Below the pieces are notes generated by a model. That model saw nothing but the letters and a program-made list of their open reading frames with translations. It made no database searches and had not been told where the DNA came from. The position numbers were made by a program, and so were the translations under genes. 64,000 nucleotides of DNA from JAWKOK01 sp963765875 (GTDB taxonomy: Bacteria; Chloroflexota; Anaerolineae; Caldilineales; Caldilineaceae), in the NCBI GenBank assembly GCA_963765875.1, contig CAVXYK010000005.1, forward strand, positions 69,424-133,423, written 5' to 3'. Positions 7,470 to 15,814 of this stretch are shown one piece after another. How positions within the stretch are numbered: position 1 is the first letter of the stretch; each line of letters starts with the position of its first letter.

Positions 7470-8372
7470 TCATGCCGACGGGTCAAACCATGCATCCTCC
7501 ACGATCTCGGGCGCTACTTCCAGATCGCGTCGACCTGCCACGAGACGGCCGGTTACCACGGCGGCATCATGTTGGAAGACGAGCAGCGTATCGCGCTCAA
7601 ATGCCTCCGCACGAAGGCGTCGCTTGGTCTCGATGCTGGTCATCGGGTCGAGATCGTAGGAGGGCACCCAGGCCAATCGGTTCATGTGGGACGCCCAACT
7701 GCATGCATCGGTCAGGAAACAGAGACTCTCGCCGCCGTCTTCCACCCAGACCGTCTGGATCGCAGCCGTGTGTCCTGGTGCGATGTCGGTGCGTACGCCG
7801 GAAGCGATGCGCTGTGGACCGTCTACGACTTCGAGCAGATTGCGGTCAAGCAGCGGCAGCCAGTTGTCGTTGCTGTAGGTAGCACGCGTGCGTTCGTTGG
7901 GAAAGCTGGCCTCGGCCAGATCGATCCGCTGGCCCAGGCAGAGCGCGTTGGCAAATGTGGGGATGACCGGTCCTGGCTGACCATCATCAGCGTCCCAACA
8001 AGTTACGCCGCCGATGTGATCGCCGTGGAAGTGGGTCAGCACGACCACGTCGACATCTTCCGGTTCGAAGCCAACTGAGCGCAGGTCGTTGATGAGCCGT
8101 TGGTCCCGGTTGGCCAGCCCGATGAACCCCCGCTGCCGTTCCGGGATCTTGTCTCCGTGGCCGGCGTCGACCAGAACCAAACCGGCGTCTGACTCAATCA
8201 ACAGACACCTCACATCGGCGGGCACACGATTGAGATCATCCGGTTCGACAACCCGCTGCCAAAGCGCGCGTGGCACAAGTCCGAAAAAGCCGCCTCCGTC
8301 CATGGCATGCAGACCATCACTGAGAATATGACAACGGATGGAACCGACGGTGAGTGAATGGGCCATGGTCAA
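7470..8372 (-). CDS. Metallo-beta-lactamase-fold hydrolase
   Basis: This 300-residue protein has the metal-binding motif THFHGDHIGG (HxHxDH) near residue 110 and later conserved His/Asp positions (DIAPGHTAA, LTDAC, FQHD) in family order. It resembles the lactonase-type branch of the superfamily (AHL-lactonase-like, about 250-300 residues). Such enzymes hydrolyse lactones, phosphodiesters or thioesters; the substrate is undetermined. No signal peptide is seen. It stands alone on the minus strand, and the start at 8372 (ATG ACC ATG) leaves a second ATG two codons later as an alternative. Confidence 0.85.
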   Translation of the reverse strand: MTMAHSLTVGSIRCHILSDGLHAMDGGGFFGLVPRALWQRVVEPDDLNRVPADVRCLLIESDAGLVLVDAGHGDKIPERQRGFIGLANRDQRLINDLRSVGFEPEDVDVVVLTHFHGDHIGGVTCWDADDGQPGPVIPTFANALCLGQRIDLAEASFPNERTRATYSNDNWLPLLDRNLLEVVDGPQRIASGVRTDIAPGHTAAIQTVWVEDGGESLCFLTDACSWASHMNRLAWVPSYDLDPMTSIETKRRLRAEAFERDTLLVFQHDAAVVTGRLVAGRRDLEVAPEIVEDAWFDPSA

Positions 8373-8624
8373 TGTCTCTTTCTGTTGAGGTTGGGTGTTG
8401 AGACAAAATCAGTCTTCTGCATTAAAGCGTAGAGCGCCATTCAGTGCAAGGTGATCGTTCTTTGGCCATTCCAGAGAGATAAATATGCGTTGCAATCGTC
8501 TTTGCTTCCGTGGGCTTCTGGAACCAGCCGATAGGGATGGACGTTTATTTGTCTTCAGCCTATGCCATTCCCACTATCGTGAAAAACTTCGGCGATAGGT
8601 GTTTCCAGAGAGGAAATCGACAAG

Positions 8625-9353
8625 ATGAGCGAAAACCGACTGTTGGGGCACTTCATGCGAGCGCAGTTGCCGTTGATTGTCGTACTTGGCCTTTCGTCGC
8701 TATTGAGCGTGCTGCTTGTACTCTTCCGCGTCGCCTACTCAGACAGCATCATCTATGCGTTTTTGGTGTGGAATCTCTTTTTGGCTTGGATTCCCCTCGG
8801 TTGCGCCTTTCTCCTCTGGTGGCTTGAACGCACGCCGCGCCGGCCTGTGTTTGTCATGGCGATTCTCTTTGCAGGCTGGTTTCTCTTCTTTCCCAACGCT
8901 CCCTACATCGTCACTGACCTGATGCATCTTGGCTATCGCAACAATATACCGATCTGGTACGACGCTATGTTGATCTTCTCCTTTGCCTGGAATGGTATCG
9001 TCTTGGGGCTACTGTCGCTCTGGATTGTTCATGGATTGGTTGCGGGGTGGGTCGGTCGTTGGATCGGTTGGATGATGGTGGGCGTGACACTGGTCGCCAG
9101 CGGGTTCGGCGTCTATCTTGGCCGCTTTCAGCGCTGGAACAGTTGGGACATCGTGGCCGATCCGCAGAATCTGTTCCTAGATATGCTGGACCGACTGATC
9201 AATCCCATGGCGCATCCGCAAACGGTGGCTGTGACGATCCTCTTCGCGGCCTTTCTTGGCATCGCCTATCTGACGCTGGCCGTGTTGGTCAACAGTAACT
9301 GGCATGATTACGGGCAGAATGAGGAACAGGCCGAAACGCCGGTGTTTGGGTAG
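8625..9353 (+). CDS. DUF1361 family integral membrane protein
   Basis: The 242-residue product has about six to seven hydrophobic segments. It shows the DUF1361 signatures FFPNAPYIVTDLMHL, WYDAMLIFSFAWNG and YLGRFQRWNSWD. A GAGAGG ribosome-binding site precedes ATG 8625. The family's function is not known; members are inner-membrane proteins. The gene is monocistronic here. The 8373-8624 gap contains only its leader region, with nothing recognisable. Confidence 0.88.
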   Translation: MSENRLLGHFMRAQLPLIVVLGLSSLLSVLLVLFRVAYSDSIIYAFLVWNLFLAWIPLGCAFLLWWLERTPRRPVFVMAILFAGWFLFFPNAPYIVTDLMHLGYRNNIPIWYDAMLIFSFAWNGIVLGLLSLWIVHGLVAGWVGRWIGWMMVGVTLVASGFGVYLGRFQRWNSWDIVADPQNLFLDMLDRLINPMAHPQTVAVTILFAAFLGIAYLTLAVLVNSNWHDYGQNEEQAETPVFG

Positions 9354-9412
9354 GCGAAGATATCTGGTTTTTGCCAGAAATATGTACCGGTTAGACTGAT
9401 GGTAGAATCGTA

Positions 9413-9434
9413 GAGACGCAAAATTTTGCGTCTC
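9413..9434. repeat. Perfect 22-nt palindrome
   Basis: GAGACGCAAA-ATTTTGCGTCTC is self-complementary over its full length with no loop. It lies 60 bp downstream of the DUF1361 gene and could act as a terminator or as a dispersed repeat. A T-run is lacking. Confidence 0.55.
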
Positions 9435-9516
9435 AGGTCCACGAAACCGTTCCCTTCTCTCCCAGCATCATTCCGACCAATACACTTTTTCCAGAAATCA
9501 GACATCTTGTCTGCAC

Positions 9517-9765
9517 TCATCCGTGCAGTTCAAAGTCAATCAGCTCCGTCAGTTCACACGTCGCCAGACCGATAACATGGTCGCCGCCTGCGTAGTAGAC
9601 GTAGACGGTACCGTCCTCCACTGGATCTGCGTTGACGAAGACCACGTTGGGTACATTGCTGCGTAGCTCCAACAGTTCCTCTGGCCAGAGGATCGCGTTC
9701 TGCGGTCGACGAAGCCATCTTTGCGTTCGACAATCGTTTTCTGCATCTGCGATAGGTGACTCCAC
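9517..9765 (-). pseudogene. C-terminal remnant of a GH130 glycosidase
   Basis: The 82-residue reading frame contains the C-terminal GH130 signature (NVPNVVFVNADPVEDGT, then VYVYYAGGDHVIGLAT). Nothing upstream of it on the minus strand resembles the rest of the roughly 330-residue family fold. It is therefore a fragment, probably left by a deletion. An intact but more divergent GH130 gene lies at 12300-13760 on the opposite strand, with the glycosyltransferase between them. Confidence 0.7.
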
Positions 9766-10014
9766 CTAGACTACAGCAAAGCCACCAGGCCCCTGTGACA
9801 TCGTATCACCATTTTCGATTCGATACACAGTGGGTTCGCTATTGCCTCTCACACGTCGTATAATAGTCAGTTGGGCAAATTCATGAAGATCTCCATGAAA
9901 GAGCCTTTGTTCGATGGATGAACTTGATGAAGACGAACATGCTGCGCAGCCGCAAGCGGTCTGTTGGGTGATGCATGTCGATAATGAGAGGAAGTGCTTT
10001 TGGGTGACCATATC

Positions 10015-12303
10015 ATGCCGCAGCGTATCGCCTTTTTGGGTGACTATTTGCCACGGATCTGCGGTATCGCTACCTTTACGCATGATCTCGCTGAGGCGAT
10101 AGCGTACGCTGCGCCTGGCTCCGATTGTTTTGTGGGGGCAGTCAACGATCGTGTGGAGGGGTATGACTATCCGGCGCGCGTCCGTTTCGAGTTGCAAGAG
10201 AAGGAGCTTGATTCTTACCGTCGTGCAGCGGATTTCTTGAACTTCAACAATGCTGACGTGCTCTCTGTGCAGCATGAGTTCGGCATCTATGGCGGACCAG
10301 CGGGCAGCCATTTGCTGGCGCTGTTGAAAGAGGTGCGGATGCCGGTGGTGACCACGTTGCATACCATACTCAGCGAGCCGGATATGGCACAGCGCAAGGT
10401 GATGGAGAAACTGGCGGCTCGTAGCGACCGCTTGGTGGTAATGGCGCATCGAGGCGCTGAGATTCTGCGCGAAATCTACGACGTGCCGGATGCTAAGATA
10501 GATGTCATTCCTCACGGTATCCCAGATCTGCCGTTTATTGAATCGAGCTTCTACAAGGAACAGTTCGGCGTAGAAGGGCGTCAGGTGCTGCTTACCTTCG
10601 GGCTGATCGGGCCAAGCAAGGGCATCGAACATGTAATTGAGGCGCTGCCGGATATTGTACGACAGCATCCGAACGTGGTTTATCTCGTGCTGGGCGCCAC
10701 GCATCCGCATCTCATGGCAAGCGAAGGCGAGCGATATCGTCTGAGTCTTGAATGGCTCGCCGAGGAACGCGGGGTGCAGGAACACGTCATCTTCTACAAT
10801 CGCTTCGTATCGCTGGATGACTTGAAGGAATTTATTGGCGCCACAGATATCTATCTGACACCGTATCTTAACGAGGCGCAGATCACCTCAGGCACGCTGG
10901 CGTATGTATTTGGCGCGGGCAAGGCCGTCGTTTCCACGCCGTACTGGCACGCACAGGAATTGCTCTCCGATGGGCGCGGCGTTCTGGTTCCTTTCGGCGA
11001 TTCCAAAGCTATTAGCGATGGTGTGTGCACGCTGCTCGATGACGAGACCCGGCTGGAGAAAATCCGGGAGGATGCCTATGTGATGGGGCGCGAGATGATC
11101 TGGCCTGCCGTGGCGCAGCGATATCTCGAATCTTTCCAGCGAGCGAGCGCTGACCGAAAGATTCGACCGCGAACGGCCTTCGCTGACTGGACGCTCGACA
11201 GTCGACCGCTAGCGTTGCCGCCGCAGCGTCTCGATCATATCGTGCGCATGAGCGATGGAACCGGCATTTTTCAGCACGCCATCTTCAACGTGCCGAACTT
11301 CCACGAAGGCTACTGCACGGATGACAATGCCCGCGCCTTCATTCTCTGCAATCTGCTCGATGAACTCAGCGATCAACCGTCAACCGAGGATCTCAGCAAA
11401 CCGGCAACCAACTATCTCGCATTCCTGGCGGCGGCCCTCGACTTCGACAGCGGACGCTTTCGCAACTTCATGAGTCACGGAAGGCAATGGCTGGAAGATG
11501 CCGGCAGCGAAGACAGCCATGGGCGTGCGCTCTGGGCCACCGGCACCGGCGCGGGTCGTTCGCGCAACGACGGCCACCGCAAGCTTTCGGCCCAACTTTT
11601 CGAACGTGGTCTTCCTGTGGTTGCATCGTTCACCTCACCCCGTGCTTGGGCATTCACCTTGCTGGGCATCCACGAATATTTGCGCTACTATCCCACAAAT
11701 TCGAAGATCGATGCAATGCGTACAATGTTAACCGAAAAGCTTGTAGCGCTCTGGAAAAAATGCGCTACGGAGGATTGGCCATGGTTTGAATCCAGCGCCA
11801 CCTATGAAAACGCTCGCCTGTGCCAGGCGCTCATCCTCAGCGGCCAGTGGATGCCCCACACAGAGGCATTGGAGATCGGGCTGGAATCCTTGCGTTGGCT
11901 GGTTTCGATTCAAAAGACACAGGCCGGCCATTTTCGGCCCATTGGCAGCAATGGCTTCTACCGCCGTGACGGGGCACGGGCAGATTTTGACCAGCAACCG
12001 GTCGAGGCCCAGGCAACGGTTTCTGCGTGCTATGAAGCGTTCCGCGCGACCCAGGATGTTATGTGGTCAGACGAGGCCAAATGTGCTTATGAATGGTTCC
12101 TGGGCCGCAATGATCTTGGCCTACCGTTGTACGATTTTACCACCGGCGGCTGCAGCGACGGCCTACATTCTGACCGCGTGAATGAAAACCAGGGAGCGGA
12201 GTCCACACTAGCCTTCCACCTCTCCCTTGCCGAAATGAACTACGCTGAATATCTGATCACTCACTTGCCGCTTCCTTCGTTATCTGGACCATCTACAATA
12301 TGA
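10015..12303 (+). CDS. GT4 glycosyltransferase with C-terminal glycosidase-like domain
   Basis: From ATG 10015 (MPQRIAFLGDY), 762 residues follow; the upstream GTG at 9994 adds seven unlikely residues. Residues 1-385 form a GT-B glycosyltransferase of family GT4. An N-terminal Rossmann domain has LPRICGIATFTHDL and QHEFGIYGG; the C-terminal Rossmann half has TFGLIGPSKGIEHVIEAL and a nucleotide-sugar site near the E of LNEAQITSGTL. Residues from about 395 to the end are alpha-helical, with FNVPNFHEGYCTDDNARAF, and resemble the (alpha/alpha)6 barrel of glycosidases. The stop overlaps the next start (ATGA), so translation is coupled to GH130. Together they probably build or remodel a mannose-type oligosaccharide; that is inference. 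Confidence 0.85.
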   Translation: MPQRIAFLGDYLPRICGIATFTHDLAEAIAYAAPGSDCFVGAVNDRVEGYDYPARVRFELQEKELDSYRRAADFLNFNNADVLSVQHEFGIYGGPAGSHLLALLKEVRMPVVTTLHTILSEPDMAQRKVMEKLAARSDRLVVMAHRGAEILREIYDVPDAKIDVIPHGIPDLPFIESSFYKEQFGVEGRQVLLTFGLIGPSKGIEHVIEALPDIVRQHPNVVYLVLGATHPHLMASEGERYRLSLEWLAEERGVQEHVIFYNRFVSLDDLKEFIGATDIYLTPYLNEAQITSGTLAYVFGAGKAVVSTPYWHAQELLSDGRGVLVPFGDSKAISDGVCTLLDDETRLEKIREDAYVMGREMIWPAVAQRYLESFQRASADRKIRPRTAFADWTLDSRPLALPPQRLDHIVRMSDGTGIFQHAIFNVPNFHEGYCTDDNARAFILCNLLDELSDQPSTEDLSKPATNYLAFLAAALDFDSGRFRNFMSHGRQWLEDAGSEDSHGRALWATGTGAGRSRNDGHRKLSAQLFERGLPVVASFTSPRAWAFTLLGIHEYLRYYPTNSKIDAMRTMLTEKLVALWKKCATEDWPWFESSATYENARLCQALILSGQWMPHTEALEIGLESLRWLVSIQKTQAGHFRPIGSNGFYRRDGARADFDQQPVEAQATVSACYEAFRATQDVMWSDEAKCAYEWFLGRNDLGLPLYDFTTGGCSDGLHSDRVNENQGAESTLAFHLSLAEMNYAEYLITHLPLPSLSGPSTI

Positions 12304-13760
12304 ATTCCATCCGCCTTTTCCGCCATGAGATGATGTTGCGTCCCCAGAGTGAACGCGTCATTCTCCGCCCGTTCATCCCTGGACACGTTCACCGTATCAC
12401 TACTACTATCGGGAGGGCGCTTGCCTTGACAGAGGAGGAAGTCGTCACCCAACTGCGTGCCGTGCATAGTGAGTTTGATGAACGACACTTCGACATCGAG
12501 TCATTCCTGGACGCTCATTACGCGGAAGTGCGGCAACATGTGTTCACGCAGCGCCCGCTCTCGCGTGAACGGCAGTTGCTCATCGGGGCCCTCTTCTCAG
12601 GCGAATACGCGTTGGAATCCGCGGCCCTCTTCAATCCCTCCATCGTGGCGCACCCGGATCAGAGCGGCGTGTCAGTGGGTGGTCTGCGTTTCATCATGAG
12701 CCTGCGTGCGACTGGAGAGGGGCATATATCTTCCATTGAGTTTCGCACCGGCAACATTTCGCCGGATGGCAGCATCATTATCGATCCGGTCTCCCGCTAT
12801 GTCGCAACGCCGGAAATCGTCGCCAACCCCAGCTATCAAAAGAGGCCCTTCTTCATCAAACTTCATGAGATGGGCATTGATGATGATCACTCGAATGCAG
12901 TCATGGGGCGGCTGGCAGAGAACTTCACACAGAGCGACTTGAACAAGAGTGTGGAATCCGTCCGACACGAAACGCCCCAGGCCATGCGCAACCTGGACCG
13001 TACGCTCGAATGTATCCAATGGCTGGCAGATTCCAACTACGAACTGCGCTTCTCAGACAAGCTTGCGATGAGTGAGCGCATCATCTTCCCCGTCTCGCCC
13101 AACGAGACCAACGGCATCGAAGACGCTCGCTTTGTCCGCTTCGTCGATGACGATGGATCGGTCATCTATTACGCTACCTATACGGCTTACAGCGGACGCG
13201 ACATTTTGTCGCAGCTCATTGAGACGGAGGATTTTCTTCATTTTCGTATCCTTACTTTGAATGGCAGCGGGGTGCAGAATAAAGGCATGGCTTTGTTCCC
13301 GCGTCGCGTCGCGGGTCGGTATGCTATGCTCTCTCGCCAGGATGACGAGAACATCTTAATTATGTTCTCGGATAGTCCCCACTATTGGCGTGATCCCCAG
13401 GTGATCCTACGCCCGTCTGAGTTGTGGGAATCCGTAAAAATCGGCAACTGTGGCTCCCCCATCGAAACCGAAGCCGGTTGGCTCGTGATTACCCACGGCG
13501 TCGGTCCCATGCGTAAGTACTGCATTGGCGCCGCTTTGCTCGATCTGGATGACCCCACTAAGGTCATTGGTCGCCTGCATGAACCACTGCTCGCCCCCGA
13601 AGGCAACGAACGCGAAGGCTACGTGCCCAATGTAGTCTATAGTTGCGGCTCTCTTATCCATGGACGCGAACTTATTCTCCCATTCGCCGTTAGCGACCGG
13701 GCCTCAGCCATCGCCAGCGTGTTGCTGGATGATCTATTGGCGGCCTTGCAACCAGCCTAA
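12300..13760 (+). CDS. GH130 family glycosidase/phosphorylase
   Basis: The 486-residue protein matches the COG2152/GH130 five-bladed propeller. It has FNPSIV near residue 112, NGIEDARFVRF near 270, YTAYSG, and the C-terminal EGYVPNVVYSCGS. Known members are beta-mannosyl phosphorylases or hydrolases, with an Asp acting as proton donor (here in the GIEDARF motif). An extra N-terminal region of about 110 residues precedes the propeller, as in the longer subgroup. Its start overlaps the GT4 stop by four bases, so the two are one transcriptional and translational unit. No signal peptide is seen; it is probably cytoplasmic. Confidence 0.88.
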   Translation: MNSIRLFRHEMMLRPQSERVILRPFIPGHVHRITTTIGRALALTEEEVVTQLRAVHSEFDERHFDIESFLDAHYAEVRQHVFTQRPLSRERQLLIGALFSGEYALESAALFNPSIVAHPDQSGVSVGGLRFIMSLRATGEGHISSIEFRTGNISPDGSIIIDPVSRYVATPEIVANPSYQKRPFFIKLHEMGIDDDHSNAVMGRLAENFTQSDLNKSVESVRHETPQAMRNLDRTLECIQWLADSNYELRFSDKLAMSERIIFPVSPNETNGIEDARFVRFVDDDGSVIYYATYTAYSGRDILSQLIETEDFLHFRILTLNGSGVQNKGMALFPRRVAGRYAMLSRQDDENILIMFSDSPHYWRDPQVILRPSELWESVKIGNCGSPIETEAGWLVITHGVGPMRKYCIGAALLDLDDPTKVIGRLHEPLLAPEGNEREGYVPNVVYSCGSLIHGRELILPFAVSDRASAIASVLLDDLLAALQPA

Positions 13761-13839
13761 TCTTGATCCGGAGGGAACGTTCTGTTTCTTTGTGTTCTTT
13801 CGTCGATCATCCCGATCCACTAGATCTGCGTCCTATCCT

Positions 13840-15525
13840 CTACTCAATTTGAAACAAGATCGCGGCCAGCACGCCGGCAATGGCCAGCCAGCCGAAGCGT
13901 TGATGCAGCGTGGCGGTGCCGCGTACGACCTTGTTGAGCTGGGCCGGCATCTCGTGGATGGCTGTGGTCTGGATCAGCTTGGATGCGGTCGGCAGGGTGA
14001 GGAAGGACAATGCCATGAACCAAGGCGCTATCCCCGCCACGATCAACAGCAGAAGCAAGACGTAGCTACCGCCGACCAGTAGGTAGTATTCCCAGCGACT
14101 GGCTCTGCGGCCGAAAATGTTGGCCAATGTTCGTTTGTTGTTGGCAAGATCCTCTTCCAGATCGCGCATGTTGTTGGCGTGCAGGATGGCGGTCACTAGT
14201 AGACCGATGGGGATAGAGAGCAGTGCCGCTGTCCATGTCACGGTCTGAGCCTGCACAAAGTAGCTGCCGATCACCATCACTGGCCCCATGAAGACAAAGA
14301 CGATCAATTCACCCAGTCCGGTGTAGGCAAAGGCTCTGGGACCGGCAGTGTAGAACCATCCGGCCAACACGCTAAAGAGGCCGAGCCACAGGATCAACAG
14401 CCCGCGCGTCGCCACCAAATAGATGCCCAGTACCGAACCGAGGGCGAAACAGAATAGCCCGCCCCAGAAGACCTGCTGCGGCGTCAGCATTCCCTCCTGC
14501 AAGGCCCGGTTGGGACCCAGTGACTCGGGTGTGTCGGTGCCCTTTTTCCAGTCGTAGTAGTCGTTGATCAGATCGGTCCCGGCATGAATTGCCACTGAAC
14601 CGACCAGCGTGATCCCAAAGAGCCACCAGTTCCAGAAGCCGTCATAGGCGGCCAATACAGCGCCCAGTACGACCGGTGTGACACTGGCCGTGAAGCTGAA
14701 TGGACGCATGGCCATCCACCAGATGCGCAGGAAACGGCGCAGGCGCGGCTCGTCCTCCAGATTTCGGCTGCGCTGCGTATCCGTGGTTCGCCAAGGCACA
14801 AGCTGATGCTCAAGCTCTGCGACGGCGACGGTGAAGAGCCAGCCCAGCAGCGCTACCACGATCAGCACGGCGAAGATAGTGGGGATGTCGTAAAGGAGAT
14901 AGCCCTCCCAGATCATGGCGCCCAGCCCACCCTGGGGCAGCAGCAATTCGGTGCCGACGATGACGGTCAGCGCAAAACCCAGGCCCAGATTGATGCCGGT
15001 GAGGATGTTGGGCAAGGCCGCGGGAATCGCAACCGTGCGTACCAATGTCCAGCCGCGTGCGCCGTTGTTGCGTGCGATGTCGAAGTAGCGCGTCTCCACA
15101 TTCATCACCCCGGCCACGGTGTTGATCACAACCAGAAAGAAGACCGAGATGATCACGATCACATACTTGCTGGTCTCGCCGATGCCGAAGAGGATTACCA
15201 CCATGGGCACCAGCGCGATCTTGGGAATCGGGTAGATCGAAGCGATCAGCGGCGAGAGAATCAAACGTGTCGTGCGGTTGACGCCCATCAGTACGCCAAC
15301 GACGATGGCAGGAACGACGGCCAGCAGAAAGCCGACGATGAGTCGTCGCAATGTGAGCGCCGTGGCCGTGATCAACGTGCCGTCTTCGAGCAGTTCGATC
15401 AGCCGACCAAAGACTTCGCTCGGAGCCGGGAAAAAGCGCGCGTCCAACACACCGGTTGCAACCAATAGCTCCCAGACGATCAGTAATATGATCGGTGAAA
15501 TGAACGTGAGAAGTCGATCTTTCAT
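13840..15525 (-). CDS. ABC permease-MenA prenyltransferase fusion
   Basis: A single 561-residue frame joins two complete membrane proteins. Residues 1-250 are an SsuC/TauC-type ABC permease with six hydrophobic segments and the EAA loop (ARNNGARGWTLVRTVAIPAALP). Residues about 265-561 are a UbiA-superfamily prenyltransferase of MenA type, with the Mg-diphosphate motif NDYYDWKKGTD and the second motif NNMRDLEEDLANNKRTLA. MenA attaches the polyprenyl tail to 1,4-dihydroxy-2-naphthoate in menaquinone synthesis. The linker is a short polar stretch after VPWR, where permeases normally end. I know of no established function for such a fusion. A lost stop codon between adjacent genes is the simplest origin. 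No ATPase or binding protein gene adjoins it. Confidence 0.8.
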   Translation of the reverse strand: MKDRLLTFISPIILLIVWELLVATGVLDARFFPAPSEVFGRLIELLEDGTLITATALTLRRLIVGFLLAVVPAIVVGVLMGVNRTTRLILSPLIASIYPIPKIALVPMVVILFGIGETSKYVIVIISVFFLVVINTVAGVMNVETRYFDIARNNGARGWTLVRTVAIPAALPNILTGINLGLGFALTVIVGTELLLPQGGLGAMIWEGYLLYDIPTIFAVLIVVALLGWLFTVAVAELEHQLVPWRTTDTQRSRNLEDEPRLRRFLRIWWMAMRPFSFTASVTPVVLGAVLAAYDGFWNWWLFGITLVGSVAIHAGTDLINDYYDWKKGTDTPESLGPNRALQEGMLTPQQVFWGGLFCFALGSVLGIYLVATRGLLILWLGLFSVLAGWFYTAGPRAFAYTGLGELIVFVFMGPVMVIGSYFVQAQTVTWTAALLSIPIGLLVTAILHANNMRDLEEDLANNKRTLANIFGRRASRWEYYLLVGGSYVLLLLLIVAGIAPWFMALSFLTLPTASKLIQTTAIHEMPAQLNKVVRGTATLHQRFGWLAIAGVLAAILFQIE

Positions 15526-15697
15526 GTCGAACTATGTTCATCCATGGGTAAAGGACCATCTTTTCGTCGATTGTTTTTGCTCCGGTATCTTACCGGATGG
15601 TTGGGTATTGCGGCAATCCAGACGATTAGCGGCTTAGTGAGTGCAGTGGGCGCGCGATCCCGTATATTGTTCGATGTCGCCGTGCAGACTATCGACA

Positions 15698-15735
15698 ATA
15701 AAAAGGGGGACAGAAGAATCTGTCCCCCTTTTTAT
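15698..15735. terminator. Bidirectional intrinsic terminator
   Basis: ATAAAAAGGGGGACAG (15698-15713) pairs perfectly with CTGTCCCCCTTTTTAT (15720-15735) around a 6-nt loop. A- and T-tracts on both sides let it work on either strand. It lies between the ABC-MenA gene and the CAP-domain gene. Confidence 0.75.
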
Positions 15736-15814
15736 CAACACTGTTTCTGCCACCGGGTACCGGCCATGCGTCAAGAGATTGTGTGCTGCTAATCGCTAGT
15801 CGTCACCCACTTGC

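Noticed and set aside
9766..10785. A 339-residue minus-strand frame
   Set aside because: It overlaps the start of the well-supported GT4 gene and shows no family features.
14806..15468. A 220-residue plus-strand frame
   Set aside because: It is the complement of the ABC permease part of the fusion gene, with composition typical of an antisense shadow.
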